Source of the DNA: Clostridiales bacterium | GTDB taxonomy: Bacteria > Bacillota > Clostridia > Christensenellales > Aristaeellaceae | Assembly (NCBI GenBank): GCA_004555535.1 | Contig: SFHU01000134.1 | Location: forward strand, 1 to 7,026 | Length of the DNA: 7,026 nt | Direction: 5' to 3' | In this document: piece by piece, positions 1 to 6,376 of the stretch | Layout of the letters: every line of letters begins with the position of its first letter | How positions within the stretch are numbered: position 1 is the first letter of the stretch | Notes under the pieces: model-generated | Told to the model about the DNA's origin: nothing | The model's input: the letters and a program-made list of their open reading frames with translations, nothing else | Database searches by the model: none | Program-made: the position numbers and the translations under genes

Positions 1-14
1 GGAGGCATCATCGT

Positions 15-392
15 GTGAATCTGATCATCAGCAACACGTCCGGCAAGCCGATCTATGAGCAGATCGTCTCGCAGATCAAGCGGCTCATCGTCAGCGGGGA
101 GCTGGCGCCGGGGGAGATGCTTCCCTCGATCCGCTCGCTGGCCAAGGATCTGCGCATCAGCGTGATCACGACCAAGCGGGCCTATGACGAGCTGGAGCGC
201 GAGGGGCTGATCGTGACGGCGGCGGGCAAGGGCTCCTTTGTTGCCGAGCGCAACGCGGAATGGCTCCGGGAGGACGTGCTGCGCAAAATTGAAGATCATT
301 TGCAGCAGATTTCGCAGTTGGCCGCACAGATCGGCCTGAGCGGCGACGACCTTTGCGAGATGCTGCAGACGCTCAGACTGGAGGAGGAATGA
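15..392 (+). CDS. GntR-family transcriptional regulator, YtrA subfamily
   Basis: A 125-residue DNA-binding repressor. Residues 11-78 form the GntR winged helix-turn-helix: PIYEQIVSQIKRLI near the N-terminus, then ELAPGEMLPSIRSLAKDL, then the recognition helix around ISVITTKRAYDELEREGLI, and the wing GKGSFV at 71-76. The remaining 45 residues are a short helical tail, which is typical of YtrA-type members (about 120-130 aa) and too small for a FadR or UTRA ligand domain. The start is GTG at 15, set by GGAGG at 1-5 with 9 nt spacing. The stop overlaps the start region of the ABC ATPase gene. In Bacillus YtrA and staphylococcal PmtR, relatives of this kind repress the ABC transporter operon they head, and autoregulation is the natural inference here. 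The promoter and operator lie upstream of the window, so neither can be seen. Confidence 0.93.
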   Translation: MNLIISNTSGKPIYEQIVSQIKRLIVSGELAPGEMLPSIRSLAKDLRISVITTKRAYDELEREGLIVTAAGKGSFVAERNAEWLREDVLRKIEDHLQQISQLAAQIGLSGDDLCEMLQTLRLEEE

Positions 393-394
393 CC

Positions 395-1273
395 ATGGAA
401 AACGGGACATGGAACGGGGAAAACGCGATAGAGCTTAAGCATGTGGAGAAGCGCTACGGCGATTTCGCGCTCAGCGACGTCTCCTTTTCGCTGCCGACGG
501 GCTGTGTGCTGGGGCTGATCGGCGAAAACGGCGCGGGCAAGAGCACGCTGATCCGGATGATGCTGGGAGCATGCCGCGCGGACAGCGGAAGCATCCGCGT
601 GCTGGGACAGGAGGCGGACGGAGGCCGTTCGTTTGCGCAGCTGCGCCAGAGGCTGGGCGTCGTGCTGGACGAGTCCTGCCTGCCGGAGGAGCTGAACGCA
701 CCGCAGATCGGCAGGATGATGCGGGGCATCTATCGCGGCTGGGAGGATGAGACGTTTGCGGCGCTGTGCAAGCGCTTTGCGCTCCCGGCGGACAAGACGG
801 TCAGGCAGTACTCGAGAGGCATGAAGATGAAGCTGGCCATCGCCTGCGCGCTCAGCCACGGGGCAGAGCTGCTCCTGCTGGACGAGGCGACGGGCGGCCT
901 CGACCCGGTCGTGCGCGACGAGATCCTCGACCTGCTGTGCGAATACACGCGCGACGCGTCGCACTCGATCCTCATGAGCTCGCACATCGTCTCCGACCTG
1001 GAAAAGATCTGCGACTATCTGGTGTTCCTGCACGCGGGCCGGGTCATCCTGGCCACGGAAAAGGACGCGCTTGACGAGGAATACGCCGTGCTGACGATCG
1101 GGGAGGACGACCTGCGGCGGCTCGAGCCGGCCTCGGTGCTTCGCGTGCTGCGATCGCACGGCGCCGTGCGCGTGCTGGCCAGGCGCGCCCTGCTGCCCGC
1201 CAATATGGAGGCGGGCAGGACGGGCATCGAGGACGTCATGCTGCTGCTGGAGAAGGGAGAGGTTTTGTCTTGA
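395..1273 (+). CDS. ABC transporter ATP-binding protein (YtrB/PmtA-like)
   Basis: A 292-residue ATPase that would power the adjacent membrane subunit. It has Walker A GENGAGKST at 43-51, an atypical signature YSRGMK at 139-144 in place of LSGGQ, Walker B LLLLDEATGGLDP at 159-171 with catalytic Glu164, D-loop GGLD at 167-170, and switch His197 in SSH. The Q-loop is unusual: the segment after LGVV (residues 87-95) reads LDESC and has no glutamine. Residues from about 225 on form a C-terminal extension typical of drug or peptide exporters. I chose ATG 395 because GGAGG at 383-387 lies 7 nt before it; ATG 389, two codons earlier, would overlap the repressor stop as ATGA but is only 4 nt from a Shine-Dalgarno. 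Its stop overlaps the permease start, so the three genes are translationally coupled. The exported substrate cannot be read from the sequence. Confidence 0.95.
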   Translation: MENGTWNGENAIELKHVEKRYGDFALSDVSFSLPTGCVLGLIGENGAGKSTLIRMMLGACRADSGSIRVLGQEADGGRSFAQLRQRLGVVLDESCLPEELNAPQIGRMMRGIYRGWEDETFAALCKRFALPADKTVRQYSRGMKMKLAIACALSHGAELLLLDEATGGLDPVVRDEILDLLCEYTRDASHSILMSSHIVSDLEKICDYLVFLHAGRVILATEKDALDEEYAVLTIGEDDLRRLEPASVLRVLRSHGAVRVLARRALLPANMEAGRTGIEDVMLLLEKGEVLS

Positions 1274-1860
1274 AGGGAATCCTGTACAAGGATCTGATGA
1301 CGATCCGCAAGACGATATGGATTTATGTCGCGCTTGTGGTGCTGCTGGCGGGCTTCGGTTCGGACTATCAGCTCATGTTCGCCATGATCTATTCGCTCAT
1401 GCTGCCGGTCAACATCCTGGCCTATGACGAGCGCTCCCACTTTGAGCGGCTGCAGAGCGCGATGCCGGTCAGCGGGCTTGCCTGTGTGACGGACAAGTAC
1501 CTGATCGGCTATGCGAGCATCGCGTTTGCGTTGATGGTCGCGCTTGTGCGCAGCGCGCTGTTTCCGGGCTACGCCGTGCCGGTCTGGCTGATGCTTGCCA
1601 GCGTCGCGATGGCGCTGCTGGCCGTGAGCATCGTGCTGCCGATCATGTTCCGCCTGGGGACGGAGAAGGGCAGGATGGTCTATCTGCTGGCCATCGGCGT
1701 ACAGATGGCAGCGTATTTTGTGTTGGCCGAGTCGACACAGGGGATGAGCGCCGGGTCACTGACGGGAATCTGGCTGGCTGTGCTGGCTGCGTCTGCTGCC
1801 ATCAATGCTTGCTCTGTCTGTGTTTCAAACGCGCTGTACACGAGGCGGCTGTCGGCGTAA
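1270..1860 (+). CDS. ABC-2 type permease, short single-domain form
   Basis: A 196-residue integral membrane protein and the likely channel partner of the ATPase just upstream. Hydrophobic segments fall near residues 15-28, 33-50, 78-96, 103-127, 134-153 and 163-187, giving about six membrane spans. The N-terminal pattern LYKDLMTIRK, followed by AYDERSHFERLQSAMPVS and DKYL near residues 51-78, matches the small ABC-2 permeases (Pfam ABC2_membrane_5 type) found with YtrA-like repressors and in the S. aureus phenol-soluble modulin exporter Pmt. That comparison is from memory of the family, not a search. The start is TTG at 1270, overlapping the ATPase stop (TTGA), with GGGAGAGG at about 1256-1262 as ribosome binding site. 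Only one permease gene is present, so a homodimer is the simplest model. It is the last gene of the operon. Confidence 0.88.
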   Translation: MKGILYKDLMTIRKTIWIYVALVVLLAGFGSDYQLMFAMIYSLMLPVNILAYDERSHFERLQSAMPVSGLACVTDKYLIGYASIAFALMVALVRSALFPGYAVPVWLMLASVAMALLAVSIVLPIMFRLGTEKGRMVYLLAIGVQMAAYFVLAESTQGMSAGSLTGIWLAVLAASAAINACSVCVSNALYTRRLSA

Positions 1861-1888
1861 TCAACAAAGAAATGGCGCTCGCGGAAGT

Positions 1889-1923
1889 GCTTGCAGGCCG
1901 GGCAGGATGCTCGGCCTGCAAGC
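1889..1923. terminator. Hairpin between convergent genes, probable shared terminator
   Basis: A perfect 12-bp inverted repeat (GCTTGCAGGCCG at 1889-1900 and its complement at 1912-1923) with an 11-nt loop lies between the permease stop at 1860 and the rqcH stop at 1931. Its place between converging genes suggests it ends both transcripts. Neither side has a clean T-run: the plus side continues GTCCGTGTTATT, and on the minus side a weak T-rich patch begins about 12 nt beyond the stem. It may therefore work as an RNA 3'-end stabiliser or a poor intrinsic terminator. Confidence 0.6.
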
Positions 1924-1930
1924 GTCCGTG

Positions 1931-3676
1931 TTATTCGCGCAGCAGACGGATGGCCTTGACGGCGGCCTCGTCCGGCGTGACATAGAGCGTGCGCTGATGG
2001 GTATAGATGACGAAGCCCGCGGGTGTTCCGCCGGGCTTTTTGATGTAGCGGCGAAGCGTCGCGTCGACGGGCACCTGCGCGGAGCGGACGCCCTTCGAGT
2101 AATAGGCGGCGAGCATGGCGGCCTCGGAAAGCGTGCGCTCGGGCACCTCCTGCGCGTGGACGAGCACGTGGGAGCCGGGCATCTTCTGAGCGTGCAGCCA
2201 CAGCTCGTCGCCTTTTGCGCCCATCGTCAGGCGCTCGTTCTGCAGGGCGTTTTTGCCAACCTCGATCTCGATCCCGTCGCCGGAGAGGAATTTCATCGGC
2301 TGGGAGGGCGCTTCCTTTCGCGGCTTGACGCGGGAGACGGCTGCGCGCACATGGCCGGAGGCCTCCAGCATGGCGCGCAGCTCGGAGAGTCCCTGCGCGT
2401 CCGTGCATTTGCGCAGGTCGTCGAGCATCTGCTCCAGGTAGAGCAGCTCCTCCTCGGCCTTGCGCTTCTGCTCGGCGGCCAGGGTGCGCGCGCCGCGCGC
2501 CTTCTGATAGAGCTTGAAATAGCGCTGGGCGTTCTGCGCGGGGGAAAGCGACACGTCCATCGGGATGTCGACGGTTTCGCAGGAATCGCTATAATAGTTT
2601 TCGACGCGGGCGACGGGCTCGCCCTTCTGCAGACGGTAGAGATTGGCCTGGATCAGCTCGCCGCGCTGGCGGTATTCCTCCATCTTTTCGGCCCCGGCGA
2701 GCGCCTCCTCCTGAATGGCGATCTTCTTTTCGCAGCGCTCGATGTGCGTTCTAAGCGTATGGGAGAGGGAGCTGGCGCGCTGGTTCATTCTGTCGCGGCG
2801 GTCGCGCTCATAGAAATAGGCGTCAAGCGCCGCACTGGGACCCTCCGGGAAATCGGTCCTCGCCGTGCAGGGCAGGTGCTGCTGCGGGAAGGGGAAGACG
2901 TCCGCCGGGGAGCCGTCCTCCGAAAGCGTCACGCAGCAGGGAGAAAGGCCGGGCATGGCCTGCAGATAGGCGTAAAGCGCTTGGGCGGCGGCGCCTAGGT
3001 CGAGCTCGCTGATCAGCGCGTCGCCGTCCAGGCCGATGCGCGCGGCGGCCTCGCGGGCGGCCTGCGGGGAAAAGCCGGCCACGCTTGCGCCGATGGCCTT
3101 GGCAAGCTTGCCCCCGGCAGCGGCAAGCGCTGACTCGAGCGCCGGCGCATCGGCCGATTCCGGATCGAGCTTGCCCTGAGAGGGGGGATAGGCGTAGGGC
3201 AGGCCGGGCTGCACAAGGCGCACGCGGGAGATGTCCTCGCCGACGTGGCGCGCCGCGTCGATGATGCGCCCGTTCTCGTCGCGCAGGATGATGTTGGAAT
3301 GGCGGCCCATGATCTCCACGACGAGCGTGCGCAGCACGACGTCGCCCAGCTCGCTGAGCGCCGTGATGTCGATCTCGAGAATGCGGTCGCCGGCGATGCG
3401 CCGCACGGCGGCGATGCGCCCGCCGCCCAGATGCTTGCGCAGCAGCATGCACAGCATCGGCGGCTCCATCGGGCCGGTCTTTGCGTGCCGGGTCAGATGC
3501 ACGCGGGGCGCGCTGGGCGCTGCGCTGAGCAAGAGGCGATGGTTTTCACCCTGCGCGCGGATGAGCAGATGGATTTCGTCCCGTTCGGGCTGGATGACGC
3601 GGTCGATGCGTCCGTCCCGCAGTTTTTCGTTCAGCTCGCGGGCGACAAAGCCGAGCATGACGCCGTCCATTGGCAT
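1931..3676 (-). CDS. rqcH: RqcH, NFACT-family ribosome quality-control factor
   Basis: A 581-residue protein, close to the 570 of B. subtilis RqcH (YloA, the old fibronectin-binding protein A family). RqcH binds split 50S subunits that still hold peptidyl-tRNA, recruits tRNA-Ala and extends the stalled chain with a C-terminal alanine tail that marks it for proteolysis. NFACT-N spans about 1-175, with PPMLCMLLRKHL at 72-83, the conserved Asp97-Arg98 pair needed for tailing in B. subtilis, and EIMGRHSNIIL at 121-131. A helix-hairpin-helix-like Ala-rich segment follows (about 185-240), then a charged coiled coil with two arms (about 285-430). NFACT-R lies at about 460-570 with ELWLHAQKMPGSHVLVHA. 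The start is ATG 3676 because AGGAGG (3684-3689) precedes it by 7 nt; an in-frame ATG upstream would add 47 unlike residues across the leader. Key residues are intact. It is monocistronic and divergent from the GerMN gene. Confidence 0.96.
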   Translation of the reverse strand: MPMDGVMLGFVARELNEKLRDGRIDRVIQPERDEIHLLIRAQGENHRLLLSAAPSAPRVHLTRHAKTGPMEPPMLCMLLRKHLGGGRIAAVRRIAGDRILEIDITALSELGDVVLRTLVVEIMGRHSNIILRDENGRIIDAARHVGEDISRVRLVQPGLPYAYPPSQGKLDPESADAPALESALAAAGGKLAKAIGASVAGFSPQAAREAAARIGLDGDALISELDLGAAAQALYAYLQAMPGLSPCCVTLSEDGSPADVFPFPQQHLPCTARTDFPEGPSAALDAYFYERDRRDRMNQRASSLSHTLRTHIERCEKKIAIQEEALAGAEKMEEYRQRGELIQANLYRLQKGEPVARVENYYSDSCETVDIPMDVSLSPAQNAQRYFKLYQKARGARTLAAEQKRKAEEELLYLEQMLDDLRKCTDAQGLSELRAMLEASGHVRAAVSRVKPRKEAPSQPMKFLSGDGIEIEVGKNALQNERLTMGAKGDELWLHAQKMPGSHVLVHAQEVPERTLSEAAMLAAYYSKGVRSAQVPVDATLRRYIKKPGGTPAGFVIYTHQRTLYVTPDEAAVKAIRLLRE

Positions 3677-3690
3677 GGCAATTCCTCCTG

Positions 3691-3714
3691 TAAAGAAAGC
3701 CGGCGCGCGCCGGC
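3691..3714 (-). promoter_or_regulatory. Palindromic hairpin plus T-rich tail in the rqcH leader
   Basis: Positions 3699-3714 are a perfect 16-bp palindrome, GCCGGCGCGCGCCGGC. Read on the minus strand it is followed by TTTCTTTA (3698-3691) and then directly by the AGGAGG of rqcH. As RNA it would form a GCCGGC stem capped by GCGC. It could be a weak terminator or could affect access to the ribosome binding site. The interrupted T-tract makes true termination uncertain. Confidence 0.45.
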
Positions 3715-3726
3715 AAAAGTGCAGTG

Positions 3727-3767
3727 AAAAAAAGCCTGGACAAAGCGCGGAGCGGATGCAGCCAGGC
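3727..3767 (-). terminator. Terminator-like hairpin (possible attenuator) in the rqcH leader
   Basis: On the minus strand GCCTGG (3767-3762) pairs with CCAGGC (3739-3734) around a 22-nt loop. The stem can extend outward by G-U pairs, and seven T follow at 3733-3727. It lies between the rqcH promoter and the rqcH start with no other minus-strand gene upstream, so termination here would act on the rqcH transcript itself. A small competing hairpin, GCCC-GAA-GGGC (3776-3766), shares two bases with the 5' arm. The stem is short and the loop is long, so activity is not assured. Confidence 0.45.
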
Positions 3768-3783
3768 CCTTCGGGCAGCAGAA

Positions 3784-3795
3784 GCGGCGCGCCGC
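3784..3795. repeat. 12-bp GC palindrome in the rqcH leader
   Basis: GCGGCGCGCCGC is fully self-complementary and lies about 40 nt inside the predicted rqcH transcript. It is either a small RNA hairpin or simply a product of the local GC-rich composition; no second copy was seen in the window. Confidence 0.35.
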
Positions 3796-3837
3796 ATGGA
3801 GAGCGGCCCGCGCGCATAGCATGATCAATTCCCCATT

Positions 3838-3865
3838 ATTATAACATCCTTCGCGCCAAAAGCAA
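3838..3865 (-). promoter_or_regulatory. Predicted sigma-A promoter of rqcH (extended -10)
   Basis: On the minus strand a perfect TATAAT lies at 3843-3838, preceded by TG with one base between (TGTTATAAT), which is an extended -10. TTGCTT at 3865-3860 is a weak -35 at 16 bp spacing. Transcription would start near 3831, leaving a leader of about 150 nt before the start codon. This AT-rich island contrasts with the surrounding GC-rich sequence. Confidence 0.7.
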
Positions 3866-3949
3866 GGAAAAACGGACGGCGCTTTGGCATGGACAGGATG
3901 GGCCCCGAATAGACTCAAGCGGAAATGAACCGGCAAGGAGTGATGGAGG

Positions 3950-4993
3950 ATGAAGAGACCGAGGATCAGGCTGGCGCGAGCGGATATCGAGCGAATACTC
4001 ATCGCATGCTCGGCGGCGCTTGTGCTGGTGCTTTCCTTCTCGGGGCGCGGCGTGGAGACAGAGCCCTACGAAGAGCCGCTCGAGGAAATCCCCACGAGCG
4101 AAACGGCCGCCTCGGCGACGCAGGCGCAGACGCAGACGACCGTCGTCTACTACGAGGACGGGGACGGCTATCTCGTGCCCGTCCAGCGGGAGATTGCGCG
4201 GCAGGACGGCATCGCCAAGGCGACGCTGGGGCTGATGGTGCAGAGCGCGCGCAACGACATGGACGCGGCGCGGCTGGGGCTGACGCCGGTCGTGCCGGAG
4301 GGAACGACGTTTGACCTGGACATCTCGCAGGGGCATGCGCGCGTGGACATGAGCCATCAGGCGATGGAGACGGCGGACAGGGCGCAGGAGGAGAACATGC
4401 GCACCGCCATCGTCTGGGCGCTGACGGAGTTTGACACGGTCAAGGACGTCTCCTTCCTCGTTAACGGACAGAAGAGAAGCGCATTGACACACGGCACGGA
4501 CATCTCGGGCAGCTACACGCGCGTGGGGCTCAACCAGGAGGAGCCGGCGCAGGAGACCTTTGCCGGGGCGCAGGAGATCCAGATGTACTTCCCGGCGCAG
4601 GACGGGCGGCTGCTGGTTCCGGTCTCCCGGACGATCTACGGCAGCGACGACGTGGCGACGGCGGTGTTCGAGTTCCTGCGCGGACCGAAGACGGACAGCG
4701 GGCTGGAGACTCCGCTGCCGGAGGGTGTGCAGCTGCTGGGCGTGAGCGTCAGCGGCGGCACGGTGACGATCGATTTCAGCTCGGAGTTCGTGAAGATCGC
4801 CGAGCAGAGCGACGGCGGCGTGCAGGCGATCCGCGCGCTGATGCTGACCTGCACGCGCTATCCGGGCATCCGCAAGGTCAAAATCCTCGTGGACGGCGAG
4901 CCCTACCAGCTGCCGACACAGGAGGTGCCGACGTTCGCCAACGTCGCCTCGGAGGTGGAGACGCAGTATCCGGAGGTCATGACGATCGAATAG
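3950..4993 (+). CDS. GerMN-domain protein (GerM-like), membrane anchored
   Basis: A 347-residue protein with a basic N-terminus, one hydrophobic segment at about 16-31, an acidic then Thr/Gln-rich linker (about 36-65), and two tandem GerMN domains at about 65-185 and 207-322. The repeats share a pattern: VYYEDGDGYLVPVQREI in the first matches IQMYFPAQDGRLLVPVSRTI in the second, each later followed by a VPEGT or LPEGV turn and a strand pair ending VNG or VDGE. B. subtilis GerM (about 366 aa, same two-domain plan) is an extracytoplasmic lipoprotein that works with the SpoIIIA-SpoIIQ channel in sporulation, so a role at the cell or forespore surface is inferred. LIAC at 17-20 resembles a lipobox, but little hydrophobic sequence precedes it, so a signal anchor is more likely. 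The start is ATG 3950 with AAGGAG at 3935-3940. Its own promoter was not convincingly identified. Confidence 0.87.
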   Translation: MKRPRIRLARADIERILIACSAALVLVLSFSGRGVETEPYEEPLEEIPTSETAASATQAQTQTTVVYYEDGDGYLVPVQREIARQDGIAKATLGLMVQSARNDMDAARLGLTPVVPEGTTFDLDISQGHARVDMSHQAMETADRAQEENMRTAIVWALTEFDTVKDVSFLVNGQKRSALTHGTDISGSYTRVGLNQEEPAQETFAGAQEIQMYFPAQDGRLLVPVSRTIYGSDDVATAVFEFLRGPKTDSGLETPLPEGVQLLGVSVSGGTVTIDFSSEFVKIAEQSDGGVQAIRALMLTCTRYPGIRKVKILVDGEPYQLPTQEVPTFANVASEVETQYPEVMTIE

Positions 4994-4999
4994 GGAAGC

Positions 5000-5039
5000 G
5001 GCTGAAATGCGTGCAAGGGCGCATTCAGCCCCTTTTTTT
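5000..5039 (+). terminator. Intrinsic terminator of the GerMN gene
   Basis: An 11-bp stem with one bulged A (GGCTG-A-A-ATGCG at 5000-5011 against CGCATTCAGCC at 5020-5030) has an 8-nt loop and is followed by CC and seven T (5033-5039). It starts 7 nt after the stop at 4993 and is a textbook factor-independent terminator. Confidence 0.92.
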
Positions 5040-5052
5040 CTTCCCGGAGTTA

Positions 5053-5061
5053 TGCTATACT
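5053..5061 (+). promoter_or_regulatory. Extended -10 promoter of rdgB
   Basis: TGCTATACT matches the extended -10 pattern TGnTATAAT at all but one base. The usual -35 position, 16-17 bp upstream, falls in the T-run of the preceding terminator and has no real match, which is common for extended -10 promoters. Initiation near 5068 would leave a leader of about 27 nt. Confidence 0.6.
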
Positions 5062-5094
5062 GGTTCCCGATCAACAATGGGGGAGAGCAGAGCG

Positions 5095-5685
5095 ATGGAA
5101 AAGCTGATCGTGGCGAGCAACAACAAAAACAAGCTCAAGGAATTTGAAGCGATTCTGGGCGGGCGCTACGAGATCGTCTCGATGCATAAAGCCGGAATCG
5201 ACGCCGATATTGAGGAAAACGGCACGACATTCGAGGAGAACGCGCTCATTAAAGCGCGCTATGTCATGGACGTCTCCGGCTGCGCGGCGATTGCCGACGA
5301 CAGCGGGCTGGAGGTCGACGCGCTCCAAGGCGCGCCGGGTGTGTACAGCGCGCGCTACTGCGGTCGCCACGGCGACGACGAGGCCAACAACGACCTGCTG
5401 CTTGAAAACCTCAAGGATGTGCCCGCGCCCAGAACGGGGCGCTACGTCGCGGCGATTGCGCTCGTGCGGCCGGGCAAGGAACCGATCGTCCGGCGCGGCG
5501 TCTGCGAGGGGGAGATCCTCTTTGAGCGGCAGGGAACGGGCGGCTTTGGCTATGACCCGCTGTTCCTGTGTGAGACGGGGGAGACATTTGCGCAGATCAG
5601 CATGGAGAAGAAGAACGCCATCAGCCACAGGAAGCGCGGCATCGCCGCTGTGCTTGCGGCGCTTGACGCGGAGGCGAGAGCATGA
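5095..5685 (+). CDS. rdgB: XTP/dITP diphosphatase (RdgB/HAM1 family)
   Basis: A 196-residue cytosolic house-cleaning enzyme that hydrolyses non-canonical purine triphosphates (dITP, XTP, ITP) to the monophosphate and pyrophosphate, keeping deaminated bases out of DNA and RNA. All family motifs are present: the substrate loop SNNKNKLKE at 8-16, ENGTTFEENALIKA at 41-54, the catalytic Asp68-Asp69 in DDSGLEVDAL, GAPGVYSARY at 79-88, GTGGFGYDPLF at 147-157 and KNAISHR at 173-179. Length is normal. I chose ATG 5095 because the G-rich GGGAG at 5081-5085 precedes it by 9 nt and the family starts at this point; ATG 5077 has no ribosome binding site. Its stop overlaps the next gene's start as ATGA. The same pair is adjacent in B. 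subtilis (ysnA-ysnB). Confidence 0.97.
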   Translation: MEKLIVASNNKNKLKEFEAILGGRYEIVSMHKAGIDADIEENGTTFEENALIKARYVMDVSGCAAIADDSGLEVDALQGAPGVYSARYCGRHGDDEANNDLLLENLKDVPAPRTGRYVAAIALVRPGKEPIVRRGVCEGEILFERQGTGGFGYDPLFLCETGETFAQISMEKKNAISHRKRGIAAVLAALDAEARA

Positions 5686-6164
5686 CGCGCGTGGGCCTGT
5701 TTGCCGACAGCCACGGGGACTGCGGCTCGCTCTTCAGGCTGCTGGAGCAGATGGGTTATCTTGACGCCGTTTGCTTCATGGGCGACGTCGCCCCGGACGC
5801 GGCGTATCTGCGCGACGTGCTCAGCGCCATGCCCAATGAGCCGCCGCTTTACGCCGTGCGCGGGAACAACGATCCGGTTTCCGTGCTGCCCGACGAGCTG
5901 CTCATCGAGCTGGGCGGCAAGCGCATCTACATGACGCACGGCCACCGCTGTGCCGGCGCGCTGGGCCTTCTGTACCGCGCGCAGGAGCATGGGGCGCAGA
6001 TCGCGCTCTTCGGGCACACGCATGAGCCGGTGTGCGAGAGCACGGACGGCGTGCTGCTGGTCAATCCGGGCTCGGCGGGGCGCTACTGCCGGGGCGGCAG
6101 GCCGCGCGCCAAGCTGATGGAGATCGACAGGGGGCAGGTGCGCGTCCGGGATATCCTGCTCTGA
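5682..6164 (+). CDS. YfcE/YsnB-type metallophosphoesterase
   Basis: A 160-residue calcineurin-like phosphoesterase of the small MJ0936/YfcE group, which uses two divalent metals to hydrolyse phosphodiesters. Metal and catalytic motifs are complete and in order: Asp9 and His11 in ADSHGD, Asp35 in MGDV, Asn63 with GNND at 61-64, His86 and His88 in THGH, and His112 and His114 in GHTH, followed by NPGSAGR at 128-134. The physiological substrate is not known for most members of this group. ATG 5682 overlaps the rdgB stop by 4 nt and has GGAGG at 5670-5674, 7 nt away, so the two genes are translationally coupled. It is probably the ysnB orthologue by position. I found no clear terminator between its stop and the tRNA promoter, so some read-through into the tRNA operon is possible. 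Confidence 0.94.
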   Translation: MTRVGLFADSHGDCGSLFRLLEQMGYLDAVCFMGDVAPDAAYLRDVLSAMPNEPPLYAVRGNNDPVSVLPDELLIELGGKRIYMTHGHRCAGALGLLYRAQEHGAQIALFGHTHEPVCESTDGVLLVNPGSAGRYCRGGRPRAKLMEIDRGQVRVRDILL

Positions 6165-6190
6165 GGAGCGCCCCTTTCCGGCAATCAGAC

Positions 6191-6248
6191 AAAAAATTCA
6201 AAAAAGCCCGCGAACACCCTTGACAAGCCGGGCCGAATCCGGTATAAT
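6191..6248 (+). promoter_or_regulatory. Strong consensus promoter of the tRNA operon with A-tract UP element
   Basis: TTGACA (6220-6225) and TATAAT (6243-6248) are both perfect matches to the sigma-A consensus at the ideal 17-bp spacing. Two A6 runs (6191-6205, AAAAAATTCAAAAAA) lie roughly 50-64 nt upstream of the predicted start near 6255, where a distal UP element would sit. The combination fits a highly expressed stable-RNA promoter. About 40 nt of leader precedes the first tRNA and would be removed during processing. Confidence 0.93.
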
Positions 6249-6295
6249 CTGTTTTCGTCAGCGGGAACGCCGCAGCGCGGGAGACAGCGGTTCGT

Positions 6296-6372
6296 GCGCC
6301 TGTAGCTCAGTTGGATAGAGCAACGGCCTTCTAAGCCGTGGGCCGTGGGTTCGAGCCCCTCCAGGCGCGCCA
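6296..6372 (+). tRNA. tRNA-Arg (anticodon UCU)
   Basis: A 77-nt gene that reads AGA codons. The acceptor stem GCGCCTG/CAGGCGC is perfect, the D stem is GCTC/GAGC, and the anticodon stem ACGGC/GCCGT encloses CTTCTAA with the anticodon at 6330-6332. G73 and CCA are encoded. The T stem GTGGG/CCCTC has a U-U mismatch at pair 50:64 (6346 and 6360). First gene of the array, 4 nt before tRNA-His. Confidence 0.97.
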
Positions 6373-6376
6373 TCGT

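Noticed and set aside
296..1159. Open frame of 287 codons on the minus strand, opposite the repressor and ATPase
   Set aside because: It spans two overlapping real genes and its translation is an Arg/Gln/Val/Ala-rich shadow without recognisable domains.
1805..2998. Long open frame of 397 codons on the plus strand, opposite rqcH
   Set aside because: It is antisense to a gene with complete NFACT motifs, has low-complexity Leu/Gly/Ala/Arg-rich content and no family resemblance. High GC suppresses stop codons, which explains its length.
3677..3820. A 47-residue N-terminal extension of RqcH, or an Ala-rich leader peptide starting near 3820 in another frame
   Set aside because: The ideal AGGAGG 7 nt before ATG 3676 fixes the gene start. 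The leader-peptide frame lacks a good ribosome binding site, lies within about 12 nt of the predicted transcription start and runs on into rqcH; Ala and Arg richness is expected from the GC content.
3880..3920. TTGGCA with a weak GAATAG as a promoter for the GerMN gene, and sporulation sigma-factor alternatives
   Set aside because: Only a partial -35 match and a poor -10; sigma-E, -F, -G and -K patterns also failed to fit. Not strong enough to annotate.
3839..5077. Open frame of 412 codons on the minus strand, opposite the GerMN gene
   Set aside because: Arg/His/Leu-rich shadow of the plus-strand gene; it runs through that gene's terminator and has no motifs or ribosome binding site.
6206..6233. 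GCCCG/CGGGC inverted repeat around the -35 of the tRNA promoter as an operator or terminator
   Set aside because: Only 5 bp with an 18-nt gap that contains the -35 itself, and no T-run; likely chance in GC-rich sequence.
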